From positions 550,825 to 614,824 of the forward strand of contig NZ_JAJBZT010000001.1 of assembly GCF_020564625.1 (NCBI RefSeq): DNA of 64,000 nucleotides, read 5' to 3'. This DNA comes from Leeia speluncae (GTDB taxonomy: Bacteria; Pseudomonadota; Gammaproteobacteria; Burkholderiales; Leeiaceae). Within the stretch, counting starts at the first letter, position 1. Each line of letters starts with the position of its first letter. Made by a program: the position numbers and the translations under genes. The notes beneath the pieces were generated by a model. It saw only the letters and a list, made by a program, of their open reading frames with translations, was not told the DNA's origin and did no database searches. Below are positions 55,194 through 64,000 of the stretch, piece after piece.

Positions 55194-56765
55194 GTGGGTA
55201 AAGGGATGTACAAATCACAACTATTAAAAAATAAGCGAATCCCTAGTCTTTGTCTTTTATTGTTGCTAACGGGTTGTGCTTCACAAACTTTTTCGCCTGT
55301 TTCATCAAATGAAATTAGCAAAGTGGCACGTCTAGATATTGCACAGATCCAAGAAAAGATAGAGCCACTTTCTGGCCCGCTTAGCTTAAATGAAGCCATT
55401 GCTAGGGCAATGAAGTACAACCTAGATCGTCGTGTGAAATTGATGGAGCAAGCGATTGCTGTCGATCAATACGATTTAGGTAATTACGATCTACTACCAA
55501 AAGTTGTTGCTAATGCGGGTTATCGCACAAGAGATTCTGACTTAATTTCTAAAAGTAGAGATTCTGTTACTGGGGATTTATCTACTTCTCACCCTTATAT
55601 TTCTAGCGATAGAAATGTAACTACCTATGATCTTACCTTTACCTGGAGTCTGTTGGACTTCGGTCAGAGTTATTACATTGCAAAACAAAATGCTGACCGT
55701 GTGTTGATTGCGGGTGAACGTCGCCGCAAAGCGATGCAAAACTTGGTGCAAGACGTGAGCACCGCTTTTTGGAAAGCAGCAAGTGCTCAGCGGTTAAAGC
55801 AAAAAGTTAAAGATGCGATTCAAAACGCCGAAGATGCATTAGACGATGCAAGAAAAGTGGAGGCAGAGCGTTTGCGCCCCCCAATGGAGGCATTACGCTA
55901 TCAGCGCCAAGTGCTAGAAAACCTGCGTCTTTTAGAAACGATTGATCATGAATTATCGGCTTCTAAAACCGAACTAGCGGCATTAACAGGCTTGCCGCTT
56001 TCTGCAAATTTTGATGTGGTAGAACCAGAGCGTTTAATTAGTGACAGTTGGTTAGCTGCGCCAATGGATAAGATGGAAACCATCGCCATGGCGAACAACC
56101 CTGATTTTCGCGAATCATTCTATGGTAGCCGCATCGCAGTCGAAGAAACCAAAAAAACGATGTTGCGTATGTTTCCGGGCTTAACGTTTACGGCGGCAGC
56201 AAAAGGGACAGACGATAGTTATCAGATTTACAAGCAATGGCAAGAAGCGGGTATTCAGGTTTCTTATAACCTACTTGGTTTGTTCTCTTTGCCTGCACAG
56301 AAAAAAATGGCAGAAGATGGGGTAACACTAGCAGAGCAACGCCGTAAGTCGGTTTTGATGGCAACGCTTGCTCAGGTACATATTGCCTTTTTGCAATACC
56401 AACACGCGTTTAGACAATACCAACGTGCAGACTCTATTTGGTCGGTCGATGCAAAAATTGCAGATCTATTTGCAAAGCAAGAGCAAGTTCAAAAGCAATC
56501 GAAGATGGATAGTATCGCCAACCAAACCACCGCGATTTTAAGTGAGTTAAGACGTTATCAAGCTTTAGCAGTTGCAAATGCATCGGCTAGTAAATTACGC
56601 GCCTCTCTAGGAATGGAGCCGGTTGTATTGGGCAGTGCGGATATGAGTATCCAGCAACTGAGTGTGGAAGTAGGAAAAGCATTAGATGTATGGGAACGTG
56701 GCGTACCGGAGAGCGTGGGTGGTAATGAAGCGGAAGCATTAATCTTGAAAGAGGGCGTGAAATGA
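55194..56765 (+). CDS. TolC-family outer membrane lipoprotein
   Basis: 523-residue outer membrane factor with a lipoprotein signal: hydrophobic SLCLLLLLTGCASQ with the acceptor Cys at about residue 28. The mature part contains the two repeated helical and beta segments typical of TolC (LSLNEAIARAMKYNLDRRVK, TFTWSLLDFGQSYYIAKQNA and NLVQDVSTAFWKAASAQR), with the second copy near residues 290-480. GTG 55194 with AGAGG five bases before it is preferred; ATG 55206 is possible. The stop overlaps the adaptor start by four bases (ATGA), and a giant LEPR/DUF4347 protein follows, so this is probably its exporter. A preceding AT-rich gap (54979-55193) should hold the promoter. Confidence 0.88.
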   Translation: MGKGMYKSQLLKNKRIPSLCLLLLLTGCASQTFSPVSSNEISKVARLDIAQIQEKIEPLSGPLSLNEAIARAMKYNLDRRVKLMEQAIAVDQYDLGNYDLLPKVVANAGYRTRDSDLISKSRDSVTGDLSTSHPYISSDRNVTTYDLTFTWSLLDFGQSYYIAKQNADRVLIAGERRRKAMQNLVQDVSTAFWKAASAQRLKQKVKDAIQNAEDALDDARKVEAERLRPPMEALRYQRQVLENLRLLETIDHELSASKTELAALTGLPLSANFDVVEPERLISDSWLAAPMDKMETIAMANNPDFRESFYGSRIAVEETKKTMLRMFPGLTFTAAAKGTDDSYQIYKQWQEAGIQVSYNLLGLFSLPAQKKMAEDGVTLAEQRRKSVLMATLAQVHIAFLQYQHAFRQYQRADSIWSVDAKIADLFAKQEQVQKQSKMDSIANQTTAILSELRRYQALAVANASASKLRASLGMEPVVLGSADMSIQQLSVEVGKALDVWERGVPESVGGNEAEALILKEGVK

Positions 56766-57502
56766 AAACATGGATGATTGCCCTTGCCGCTATCGTACTA
56801 CCTGCTACACATGTGGTTGCAGAGGTGGCAAAGGCCCCTCAGGAAATTCGCGCTCAATTAAAACCGAAACGGTTTACAACCTTAGCGGCTGAAATTGGCG
56901 CAAAAGTGATGAAGCTGCCGTATGAAGAGGGAATGTCATTTAAAGCAGGCAGTGCGTTAGTGACGTTTGATTGTTCTATTCAGCAAGCACAGCTTGGCAA
57001 AGCCAATGCTGCCTTAAAAGCTGCAGACAAAACCTGGAAAGCCAACAAGCGTTTGGACGAGTTAAACGCGGTGGGCAAGGTAGAGTTAGAAGTGTCTGAG
57101 TCTGAGATGATTAAGTCTAGAGCAGAAGTAAGTGCTAACGCGGCGGTATTAAAAAAATGCATTGTTAGTGCCCCATTTGCCGGACGAGTAACAGAGCAAA
57201 AAGTGCGTGAACAGCAGTTTGTGCAGCCTGGGCAGGCATTACTAGAAATTATTGATGATTCTGTTTTAGAGCTTGTGTTTGTTGTGCCATCAAAATGGTT
57301 GGTATGGATGAAAGTGGGTGATCCATTTCAGATCAAAGTAGATGAAACAGCAAAAACGTACCCTGCAAAAATCCAACGAATTGGCGCAAAAGTGGATCCG
57401 GTTAGTCAAACGGTACGGGTAACTGCAGCCATTGATGGTCGATTCCCCGAGTTGATTTCTGGCATGAGTGGGAAAGTGCTGATCACACCAAAAGTTCAGT
57501 AA
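56762..57502 (+). CDS. Short periplasmic adaptor (HlyD/MFP-like)
   Basis: 246-residue adaptor with a Sec signal peptide (MIALAAIVLPATHVVA) and no membrane anchor at the N-terminus, unlike classic HlyD. It has half-lipoyl motifs (KVMKLPYEEGMSFKAGSALV and SAPFAGRVTEQKVREQQFV), a short helical hairpin (about 75-130) and a barrel domain, but lacks the long hairpin of T1SS adaptors. It overlaps the tolC-like gene by four bases and ends 33 bases before the giant protein gene, so all three look like one transcription unit. No ABC ATPase is present in the window. Confidence 0.85.
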   Translation: MKTWMIALAAIVLPATHVVAEVAKAPQEIRAQLKPKRFTTLAAEIGAKVMKLPYEEGMSFKAGSALVTFDCSIQQAQLGKANAALKAADKTWKANKRLDELNAVGKVELEVSESEMIKSRAEVSANAAVLKKCIVSAPFAGRVTEQKVREQQFVQPGQALLEIIDDSVLELVFVVPSKWLVWMKVGDPFQIKVDETAKTYPAKIQRIGAKVDPVSQTVRVTAAIDGRFPELISGMSGKVLITPKVQ

Positions 57503-57535
57503 TTGCACAGAACTTGTTGAATTAGGTTGAAGAAA

Positions 57536-60500
57536 ATGTTTACACGTAATCGCATGCCCAAACTGCTAAAAAGCTTACTAGGCCATGTATGGCAAGGTAA
57601 GACAAGTGCAACCACTTCGTTGCCAGTCTTTAGACCAAAACCATTGGTACTAGAGCCGCGCTATATGTTTGATGGTGCAGCAGTAGAAACGGCGATTACT
57701 GGATTATCGACGGATACCTCTGGCACTGATGTACATGACGTAACCGATGCAAGTTTGCTCACCGCATCGGCGGACTTGGTAAAGGATATGAGTGTTGTCA
57801 ACCTTTCGACTTCAAGCACCGCACCAATTCAAATTGTCTTTATTGAAGACGATGTACCTGATTACCAGCAATTGGTCTCTCAGACCGCATCTGGGTCAAT
57901 TATCTATGTGCTAGATCACACCAAAGATGGTTTGTCTGAAATTGCTTCTATTTTAGGTAATTACGAAGATGTCAGCGCGATTCATATTGTTAGTCATGGT
58001 AGCCAAGGAAGTATTTCTTTAGGCGCGACAGAGCTAAACGCCAGCAATATTGATGAATACCAAGCGACGCTAACCGAAATTGGCCTGCATTTAGCGCAAG
58101 ATGGCGATATCTTAATTTATGGCTGTGATGTGGCCGAGGGGACGATTGGTGGCGCGTTTGTTAATCAAATTGCCACCTTAACCAATGCAGAGGTTGTCGC
58201 CTCTACGGATGATACAGGCGCAGCCGCACTAGATGGCAACTGGAACCTAGAATATAAAACCGGTGAAATTGATTCCTCTATTTTTCTAACGACAGATGGC
58301 GTAGATAGCTACGCAGATCGTTTATCTACTGTTTCCTTAGATGGCATGGCAGGCTGGGTGGCAGTGATGTTTGGTACGATGCAAGATCCAAACAACGATA
58401 ACCAAGCAGGCGCTGCAGATACCGATATTATTGGTGATTCTGCGCATGGTTCCCTTTACACTGCTTATTCTGATAGTGGAACAACCTCCACCGCCGATGA
58501 TTATTTATATTTCAGAATGCGGATTGATAACCCCACCAGCAGCACGAACTTTTCTGGTGTGGCGGTGGTTGGCCTTGATGTCAACTTAGATGGGCGGATT
58601 GATCTCTTCATTGCGGTAGATGGCCGTAACAATGGTCAGTGTATTCGCATTCTTGATCCAGGTAATGGATTAAACAACTCGCCAAATACAACCACGACCC
58701 AAGCCTTACCTTCCGGTTGGTTAGATAATAATGGTGTCTACGCGTTTACCTCTTCTAACTATTCAGTGACTGCGGTGAGCGCCTTAAATGACCCTAACTG
58801 GGGTACTTCCACTGTGACTAACGCAGTAGGAACAACCTCCCCATCCGATTTAACCGGTGATGGCAAGACAGATGTATTCGTCAGTTGGCGTATTTCAATG
58901 GCGGATTTGGCCACGGTGTTAGCTACACCATCGCTAGTTGACCGCAATGGGGTGGTTGGACCACGCGGTACAACAGGGATTAGTGGGTTTACCAAAGATA
59001 CAGTGGTGCAATACGTTAGCTTCACGCAAACCCAATCGGGCCCAATTAACGGTGACTTAAACGGGGTAGGGGCTACATATGATAAGAATGCCACTTTTGC
59101 CCAATTAGGTGCATTTACCGCGCAAATGTCTGCCAGTAACCCCGTTGCTGCTTCTACAAACCTAACGATTACCGATAATGTGCCTGGTATTGCAAAAGGG
59201 GATGTAACCTTCACGTTTACATTTAGCGAAGGGGTATCTGGGTTTGATATTAACGACGTGAATGTTACCGGGGGCACAAAAGGTGTGTTTACTCAGGTAA
59301 ATTCATCTACCTATACCCTAGTGGTGTCACCAAATTCTGGTGTCAATTCAGGTGAAATTGGTGTGTCTGTGGCCGCTGGTGCTGGCAATGGTCTAACGTC
59401 TGGCTTAATTACTTCAGCCGCAACGGCGACTCAAAGCTATGACACATTGGCACCAACCATTTCTATCGATACCCCCTCCACTGCACTGAGTGGCACACCA
59501 ACCTTAACTGGCCATAGTGATTTAGCAGATGGCAGCATGGTGTCTATTTCGCTAGATACCGACAACAACGGCACAGCGGATATTATCTACCAAGCAATGG
59601 TGACTGCAGGGGCTTGGACACTAAATACAGCTACTGCCGTGCCAACCTCTGGCACGATGCCATCTAGTGGCCTGACTAGTTATACCAAAGTAACCGCAAC
59701 AGCGACAGATGCGGCAGGGAATTCAACTTCTGCTGTTGAATTAAACCGCCCAACAGTGAATACACTGTCTACCAACAGTACCGCACCTACCATTACGGGG
59801 ACTTGGACTAACATCTCCGGAGATGTCTTAACCGTGACGGTGAATGGGGCGACTTATACCTTAAGCCCAAGTGATAATACGTGGAGTTTAGATCTTAATA
59901 TCGCTACACCAACGACAGGCTCAAAAACAGCACTCGTTGTTGGGCAAACATACGAAGTCACTGCCACTGTTACCCGCAGTAGTACATCTGTTTCTGATAC
60001 AACATCCACCGAAATTACGGTGACGTCTACCCCTGTGAAGGCCGTTGATATTGCGGGCGGTGCAACAGCAACCGGCACCAATACTTACCCAACAATTACC
60101 GGTACCTCTAGTAATTCTGGCGGTTACGTCATTGTTCAGATTGATCCAAATAACGATGGCAATTTGTCGGATGCGGTAACTTACTCTGTTACCACCGATG
60201 GCAGTGGCAACTGGACACTTAATACCTCCACCGCGCAGCCAATTTCTGGCACCGTGCCAAGCGGTGGCTATATAGGCAGTATTGGACTAAGGGCAACGGA
60301 TAGTTCCGGTACGGTCAATGATACGCAAGTCCTTACTATTTCGACGCCAACCGTGACGATTGGCAGCATTACGAGTACAGCAACGGCTAACACTTATGGA
60401 CTAATCAGTAATACGAGTGGTGGTCAATCATATTTGAACATTACAGAAGATGATGCCGTGACTATTTCAGGTACGGCAGCTAACGGTTATACCGTTGATT

Positions 60501-63500
60501 TAGTGATAAGCGATGCCAATGGACATTCGCTGAGTTATACCGGGTTGACAGTAACTAGCGGGGGTTGGACAAAAGCAGGGCTAGATTTATCTTCTTTGGA
60601 TAGCACAACCTTAACTGTAAAAGCGACACTAAGTGGGACAAGTATTAGTGCCACAGATACGAGTGTTACGCATGATGCGATTGCACCCTTAATCTTTAAT
60701 ACTACTCAATCTATTGTTACTAAAACTGCCGGTGTAGAAATTAAAGGGACTGTATCTTTAAAAACGGATGGAAGTCCAGAGATTACGGCGGGTACTGCAA
60801 TTACTGTTGAACTGTACTCTGATAGTAATTATACAGGTACCCCATTTGAAACAATCACTACCTCAGTTCTCAGTGATGGCTCTTGGCTTGCTACAACAAC
60901 TAAGAATATTTCAAATTCGTATAGCACAATATATATAAAAGTTTCTGCGCCTACTAACTATACAGATAATGCTGGTAATCTCGTACAAACTGTAAGTGAA
61001 AGTAGATCTGTACTTCAAAGTGCTGGTAATTCTCTTGCTACAATAAATATTAAAGCAATAACAGGTGATAATTTAATAACGTTATCAGACATTTTTAATG
61101 GTTCATCTGCTACAGGTGTTACTATTACAGGTGAAACTAGTGTAACTAGTGCAACTGTATCGGTTGTAATATCAGATGGTACAACAACGCTACCCACAAA
61201 AACAGTCACTAGTGCATCATCATATTCTAGTGGTACTAATAATTGGTCGATAACCTTATCGGCTTCTGAAATACAAAGTCTAAAAAATGGCGTACTAACT
61301 GTTAAAGCTTCAGTACTCGACACCTCAAAAAATGTAACAGTTTATGATGTTGAATCTCCAACTTTAAACTTAATTAGTCCAACACTTGCCATCACCGACT
61401 CTGTTTCCGGAACTGCCTCTGGTGTTGTGACATTTACGTTTACCTTTAGTGAAGATGTAGGCTCTAGTTTTACGATTGGTGACATCACTGTTTCAGATAG
61501 TAACGGTGGAACCCCAACCCTTGGAACACTTACAAAAGTAAACGCAACGACTTATACATTGGCAGTGACCCCGCCAGCATCCTCTAGCGGCACATTGACT
61601 GTATCAGTTGCTAACGGAACTGCAACAGGGGCTAATTCAGGTAGAACAATTATTGGTGCATCCGATGCGCAAGCTTATAACACTACAGGCGCTGCGGCTG
61701 CTCCATTACTCACCATCAATACCGACACCCTAGCAAGTGATACTACGCCAGTGATTTCTGGCACGACTTCATTATCGGCTGGCGCACCTATTACACTTGT
61801 TTTTGACCTTGGTAATGGCACCACGCTAACTTACAGTGCCATCGTGCAAACAGGGGGAACTTGGTCGCTAGATGTGGGTACGGCAACTCCGGTTTCAGGT
61901 ACGTTACCTACCGATGGCATGCCTGTTTACACAAAAGTCACTGCAACGGCAACTAACGCATATGGCAATAGCACCAACGCCGTGGGTTTAAATAAACCCG
62001 CAGTTACCGCAAAACTGACCAACTCTTCTACACCAACAATTTCTGGTTACTGGACAAATATTTCTGGTGATACGTTAAGCGTGACCATGAATGGTGTGAC
62101 TTATTCGGTTGGAGATAGCAGCCATCCGCTAACTGTCTCCGGAAATACGTGGTCCTTTACGCCATCTTCTACGGCAGATGGCACATATGAAGTAGTGGCG
62201 ACGACTACCCGATCTGGAACAACCAAGACAGATATATCCTCACAAGAAGTTACGATCGACACCTTGGCAGGGGTTTCTATCGTTGGTGGCAGTTCAAAGC
62301 TAACCAATGATTCAACCCCACTATTAAGTGGTACGGTAAGTGATGTGCCATCTGGCTCTATTGTGACCGTTACATTAGATCTAGATGGTAATGGTACAGC
62401 AGATGTGACCTACAAAACGGTAAGTGACGCGTCTGGAAACTGGCAACTAAATACTGAAACCGCAGTACCATCTTCTGGTACGTTCCCTACTACAGGCCTA
62501 AATGGTAGCGTAACGGTGAAAGCGACGGTGTCTGATTTGGCAGGGAACACCGCTACTGCGACTCAAGCCTTAACAGTAGATGTTACACCGCCAGAAATTG
62601 CCATTACCACTTCTAGTAAAACAGCGGATACAACACCAATTATCACCGGTACAACAGATTTACCGGCTGGCGCTACGATTACGCTGGTGATTGATCCAGA
62701 TGGCGTAACAGGTGGAACAACCTATACCTATACTGCAATTGTCGATTCAAATGGAAAATGGCAGGTCGATACCGAAAACCCGACAGCCAATGGTGGTACC
62801 GGACCGATGGTTACCTATACCAGTGGCAATACGATTAGCCTGAAGGCAACCGGTACAGATAGCGCAGGAAATTCTACCGAAGCAAATCGTGGCTTAACGA
62901 TTGATACGGCTGCACCAACATTGTCTATTTATAGCCCGCTAGACTGGAACCTAGGCAATAGCAATAATTCACTTTCTAGTTTGGAAGACGATACGGTAAT
63001 CGTTAAAGGGACGATTACGAATGTGGCCGTAGGCCAAACCGTTGTCGTTAGTATTACCGATGGTAGCGTATCAATTTATGATACTGCCACGGTAACTTCT
63101 GGTGGCAACTGGGCGTTAAGTAGCCTTAATTTATCCGCATTAAAATCGGGCACGATTACGGTGACCGCTAGTTATACCGATAGCAGCGGTGCAGAATTTA
63201 CAGCTTTGGCAACCGTAGATCACGATAAATCTGCAACGGTAGCGATTGATAGTATCAGTGAAGATACCGGTACGTTGGCAGATTTTATTACCAAAGATAC
63301 GACAATAACGATAAAAGGGAGCGCAACACCATCGGCTAGTGTGTTGGTCGAAGTACTTAACAGTGCAAGTTCGGTTGTCGCTACGTTTAATGTCACCGCA
63401 AACAGTAGTGGTAGTTGGCAAACTACTGATACGAGCAGCCTAGCCACTGGCGATTACACCTTGCGTGCAACGGTAGGTGGTACGGCTGTGACCAAAGCCA

Positions 63501-64000
63501 TGACGATTATCGATTCGTCAGCGCCAACACTGGTTTCTAGTACGCCAAGCGATAACAGCACCTCTGTAAGCGTTTCAGACAACCTAGACTTAACCTTTAG
63601 CAAAAATGTGGTAAAAGGCACAGGGTTTATTAGCCTTTATAAATCTGATGGCACCTTAATCGAATCATTTGATGTGAGCACTGGCGTTGGTGATCAAGGT
63701 GGATCGCTAACCTTTAATGGCACAACAGGGGTTTCTCTCAATCCAAATGCAGATTTGTTAGCCGCGACTGATTATTACATCACCATTGGTACCTCTGCCG
63801 TTCGTGATTCGGTAGGTAATCAATATGCCGGTATTACAAACAGCACGACATTAAATTTTAAAACGGCAGGGACAGATACCACCCCTCCAACCATAACAGG
63901 CCCATCTGGAAGTGCTGGTGATGCAAACTCGACTAAGAGCATCACAGAAAACCAAACTGCAGTGACTACACTCTCAGCAAGCGAATCTGTGACATGGAGT
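57536..64000 (+). CDS. Giant LEPR / DUF4347 / Ig-repeat surface or secreted protein (3' end outside window)
   Basis: The reading frame stays open from ATG 57536 to the window end: 2155 codons with no stop, and it continues outside. N-terminus: LEPRYMFDGAA at about residues 39-49, a motif shared by giant T1SS-type repeat proteins, then a DUF4347-type domain (about 97-262) with IHIVSHGSQG (His at about 154) and ILIYGCDVAEG (Cys at about 197). Residues about 263-540 are an unassigned domain with Ca-binding-like LDVNLDGRIDLFIAVDG. From 540 on, Ser/Thr/Gly-rich bacterial Ig-like repeats follow (Big_12/Big_13-like, then a Big_5-like unit near 1990, TPSDNSTSVSVSDNLDLTFS). No Cys-rich or RTX GGxGxDxxx repeats appear within the window; if present they lie in the missing C-terminus. 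Probably exported by the upstream TolC/adaptor pair; adhesin or biofilm role is inference. Confidence 0.85.
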   Translation, partial: MFTRNRMPKLLKSLLGHVWQGKTSATTSLPVFRPKPLVLEPRYMFDGAAVETAITGLSTDTSGTDVHDVTDASLLTASADLVKDMSVVNLSTSSTAPIQIVFIEDDVPDYQQLVSQTASGSIIYVLDHTKDGLSEIASILGNYEDVSAIHIVSHGSQGSISLGATELNASNIDEYQATLTEIGLHLAQDGDILIYGCDVAEGTIGGAFVNQIATLTNAEVVASTDDTGAAALDGNWNLEYKTGEIDSSIFLTTDGVDSYADRLSTVSLDGMAGWVAVMFGTMQDPNNDNQAGAADTDIIGDSAHGSLYTAYSDSGTTSTADDYLYFRMRIDNPTSSTNFSGVAVVGLDVNLDGRIDLFIAVDGRNNGQCIRILDPGNGLNNSPNTTTTQALPSGWLDNNGVYAFTSSNYSVTAVSALNDPNWGTSTVTNAVGTTSPSDLTGDGKTDVFVSWRISMADLATVLATPSLVDRNGVVGPRGTTGISGFTKDTVVQYVSFTQTQSGPINGDLNGVGATYDKNATFAQLGAFTAQMSASNPVAASTNLTITDNVPGIAKGDVTFTFTFSEGVSGFDINDVNVTGGTKGVFTQVNSSTYTLVVSPNSGVNSGEIGVSVAAGAGNGLTSGLITSAATATQSYDTLAPTISIDTPSTALSGTPTLTGHSDLADGSMVSISLDTDNNGTADIIYQAMVTAGAWTLNTATAVPTSGTMPSSGLTSYTKVTATATDAAGNSTSAVELNRPTVNTLSTNSTAPTITGTWTNISGDVLTVTVNGATYTLSPSDNTWSLDLNIATPTTGSKTALVVGQTYEVTATVTRSSTSVSDTTSTEITVTSTPVKAVDIAGGATATGTNTYPTITGTSSNSGGYVIVQIDPNNDGNLSDAVTYSVTTDGSGNWTLNTSTAQPISGTVPSGGYIGSIGLRATDSSGTVNDTQVLTISTPTVTIGSITSTATANTYGLISNTSGGQSYLNITEDDAVTISGTAANGYTVDLVISDANGHSLSYTGLTVTSGGWTKAGLDLSSLDSTTLTVKATLSGTSISATDTSVTHDAIAPLIFNTTQSIVTKTAGVEIKGTVSLKTDGSPEITAGTAITVELYSDSNYTGTPFETITTSVLSDGSWLATTTKNISNSYSTIYIKVSAPTNYTDNAGNLVQTVSESRSVLQSAGNSLATINIKAITGDNLITLSDIFNGSSATGVTITGETSVTSATVSVVISDGTTTLPTKTVTSASSYSSGTNNWSITLSASEIQSLKNGVLTVKASVLDTSKNVTVYDVESPTLNLISPTLAITDSVSGTASGVVTFTFTFSEDVGSSFTIGDITVSDSNGGTPTLGTLTKVNATTYTLAVTPPASSSGTLTVSVANGTATGANSGRTIIGASDAQAYNTTGAAAAPLLTINTDTLASDTTPVISGTTSLSAGAPITLVFDLGNGTTLTYSAIVQTGGTWSLDVGTATPVSGTLPTDGMPVYTKVTATATNAYGNSTNAVGLNKPAVTAKLTNSSTPTISGYWTNISGDTLSVTMNGVTYSVGDSSHPLTVSGNTWSFTPSSTADGTYEVVATTTRSGTTKTDISSQEVTIDTLAGVSIVGGSSKLTNDSTPLLSGTVSDVPSGSIVTVTLDLDGNGTADVTYKTVSDASGNWQLNTETAVPSSGTFPTTGLNGSVTVKATVSDLAGNTATATQALTVDVTPPEIAITTSSKTADTTPIITGTTDLPAGATITLVIDPDGVTGGTTYTYTAIVDSNGKWQVDTENPTANGGTGPMVTYTSGNTISLKATGTDSAGNSTEANRGLTIDTAAPTLSIYSPLDWNLGNSNNSLSSLEDDTVIVKGTITNVAVGQTVVVSITDGSVSIYDTATVTSGGNWALSSLNLSALKSGTITVTASYTDSSGAEFTALATVDHDKSATVAIDSISEDTGTLADFITKDTTITIKGSATPSASVLVEVLNSASSVVATFNVTANSSGSWQTTDTSSLATGDYTLRATVGGTAVTKAMTIIDSSAPTLVSSTPSDNSTSVSVSDNLDLTFSKNVVKGTGFISLYKSDGTLIESFDVSTGVGDQGGSLTFNGTTGVSLNPNADLLAATDYYITIGTSAVRDSVGNQYAGITNSTTLNFKTAGTDTTPPTITGPSGSAGDANSTKSITENQTAVTTLSASESVTWS
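59162..60060 (+). repeat. Duplicated Ig block A in the giant gene
   Basis: Encodes residues about 543-842, in the order Ig unit 1 (LTITDNVPGIAKGDVTFTFT), Ig unit 2 (APTISIDTPSTALSGTPTLT, with TSYTKVTATATDAAGNST), and a unit with TWTNISGDVLTVTVNGATY. The same order recurs in block B. Confidence 0.75.
61385..62290 (+). repeat. Duplicated Ig block B in the giant gene
   Basis: Encodes residues about 1284-1585 in the same order: LAITDSVSGTASGVVTFTFT, then TINTDTLASDTTPVISGTTS with VYTKVTATATNAYGNST, then YWTNISGDTLSVTMNGVTY. Protein-level similarity to block A is obvious by eye; DNA has diverged. Confidence 0.75.

Noticed and set aside
58759..59277. 172-codon open frame on the minus strand inside the giant gene
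   Set aside because: Its Val/Thr/Pro-rich composition mirrors the repetitive coding strand, it has no ribosome site or family match, and similar antisense frames recur across the same gene (61015-61323, 63140-63447).
57536..64000. RTX calcium-binding repeats in the giant protein
   Set aside because: No GGxGxDxxx nonapeptide runs were seen in the 2155 visible residues; they may be beyond the window but cannot be claimed.

Overview
The window reads as chromosomal DNA of a moderate-GC betaproteobacterium. The gene set and arrangements (RibBX-type ribBA followed by ribH, nusB, thiL and pgpA; an ECF sigma / DUF3619 / DUF3106 operon; rnhA-dnaQ next to gloB and a methyltransferase; glutathione-dependent formaldehyde oxidation; PolB-like exonuclease) fit Betaproteobacteria, and I lean towards Neisseriales (Chromobacteriaceae/Chitinibacteraceae-like). 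That placement is inference, not a database result. No rRNA, phage, insertion sequence, integrase or CRISPR array was seen.

Layout. 1-5.6 kb (minus strand): ung (cut by the window edge), tex, and a membrane-bound PAS-GGDEF-EAL protein. 6-12.8 kb: yajR-like transporter, ssb, the UPF0178 protein yaiI, the formaldehyde detoxification pair adhC-fghA, a PolB-type 3'-5' exonuclease, ybaK, and an unrecognised small membrane protein behind a large inverted repeat. 12.9-15 kb: folD, two identical tRNA-Pro(TGG) genes, tRNA-Arg(TCT), and a MarC-family gene. 15-24.5 kb: parE-parC, then riboflavin, NusB, thiamine and phospholipid housekeeping genes and zapE. 24.6-27.1 kb: a response regulator with a degenerate GGDEF domain facing an ECF sigma operon. 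27.4-38.4 kb: rnhA-dnaQ-ispD, gloB and methyltransferase, an MFS exporter, tsaB-rimI-family 4 UDG, an exported DUF1501/DUF1800 pair, and radA. 38.6-42.2 kb: REC-HPt protein, gluQ, a YfaP-like secreted protein, and a lone abortive-infection-type gene. 42.3-47.9 kb: redox and stress genes (flavin reductase, LysR regulator, DoxX, YgiD dioxygenase, ohrR/ohr). 48-53 kb: TetR-controlled RND pump. 53-55 kb: an orphan solute-binding protein and a YgjP-like metalloprotease. 55.2-64 kb: a TolC-like outer membrane lipoprotein, a periplasmic adaptor and the first 2155 codons of a giant LEPR/DUF4347/Ig-repeat surface or secreted protein that continues past the window.

The most interesting accessory region is 55.2-64 kb. 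A dedicated export pair sits directly upstream of a giant repeat protein, and its N-terminal DUF4347 domain carries a His/Cys pair arranged like clan CD (caspase/CPD-type) peptidases. Inside that gene, a block of about 300 residues is duplicated, and the two copies flank an AT-rich stretch. Secondary highlights are probable operators at ohr and at the TetR-RND operon, the degenerate GGDEF protein, the lone Abi_C gene, and the very tight packing of gloB, which overlaps its neighbours at both its start and its stop codon.
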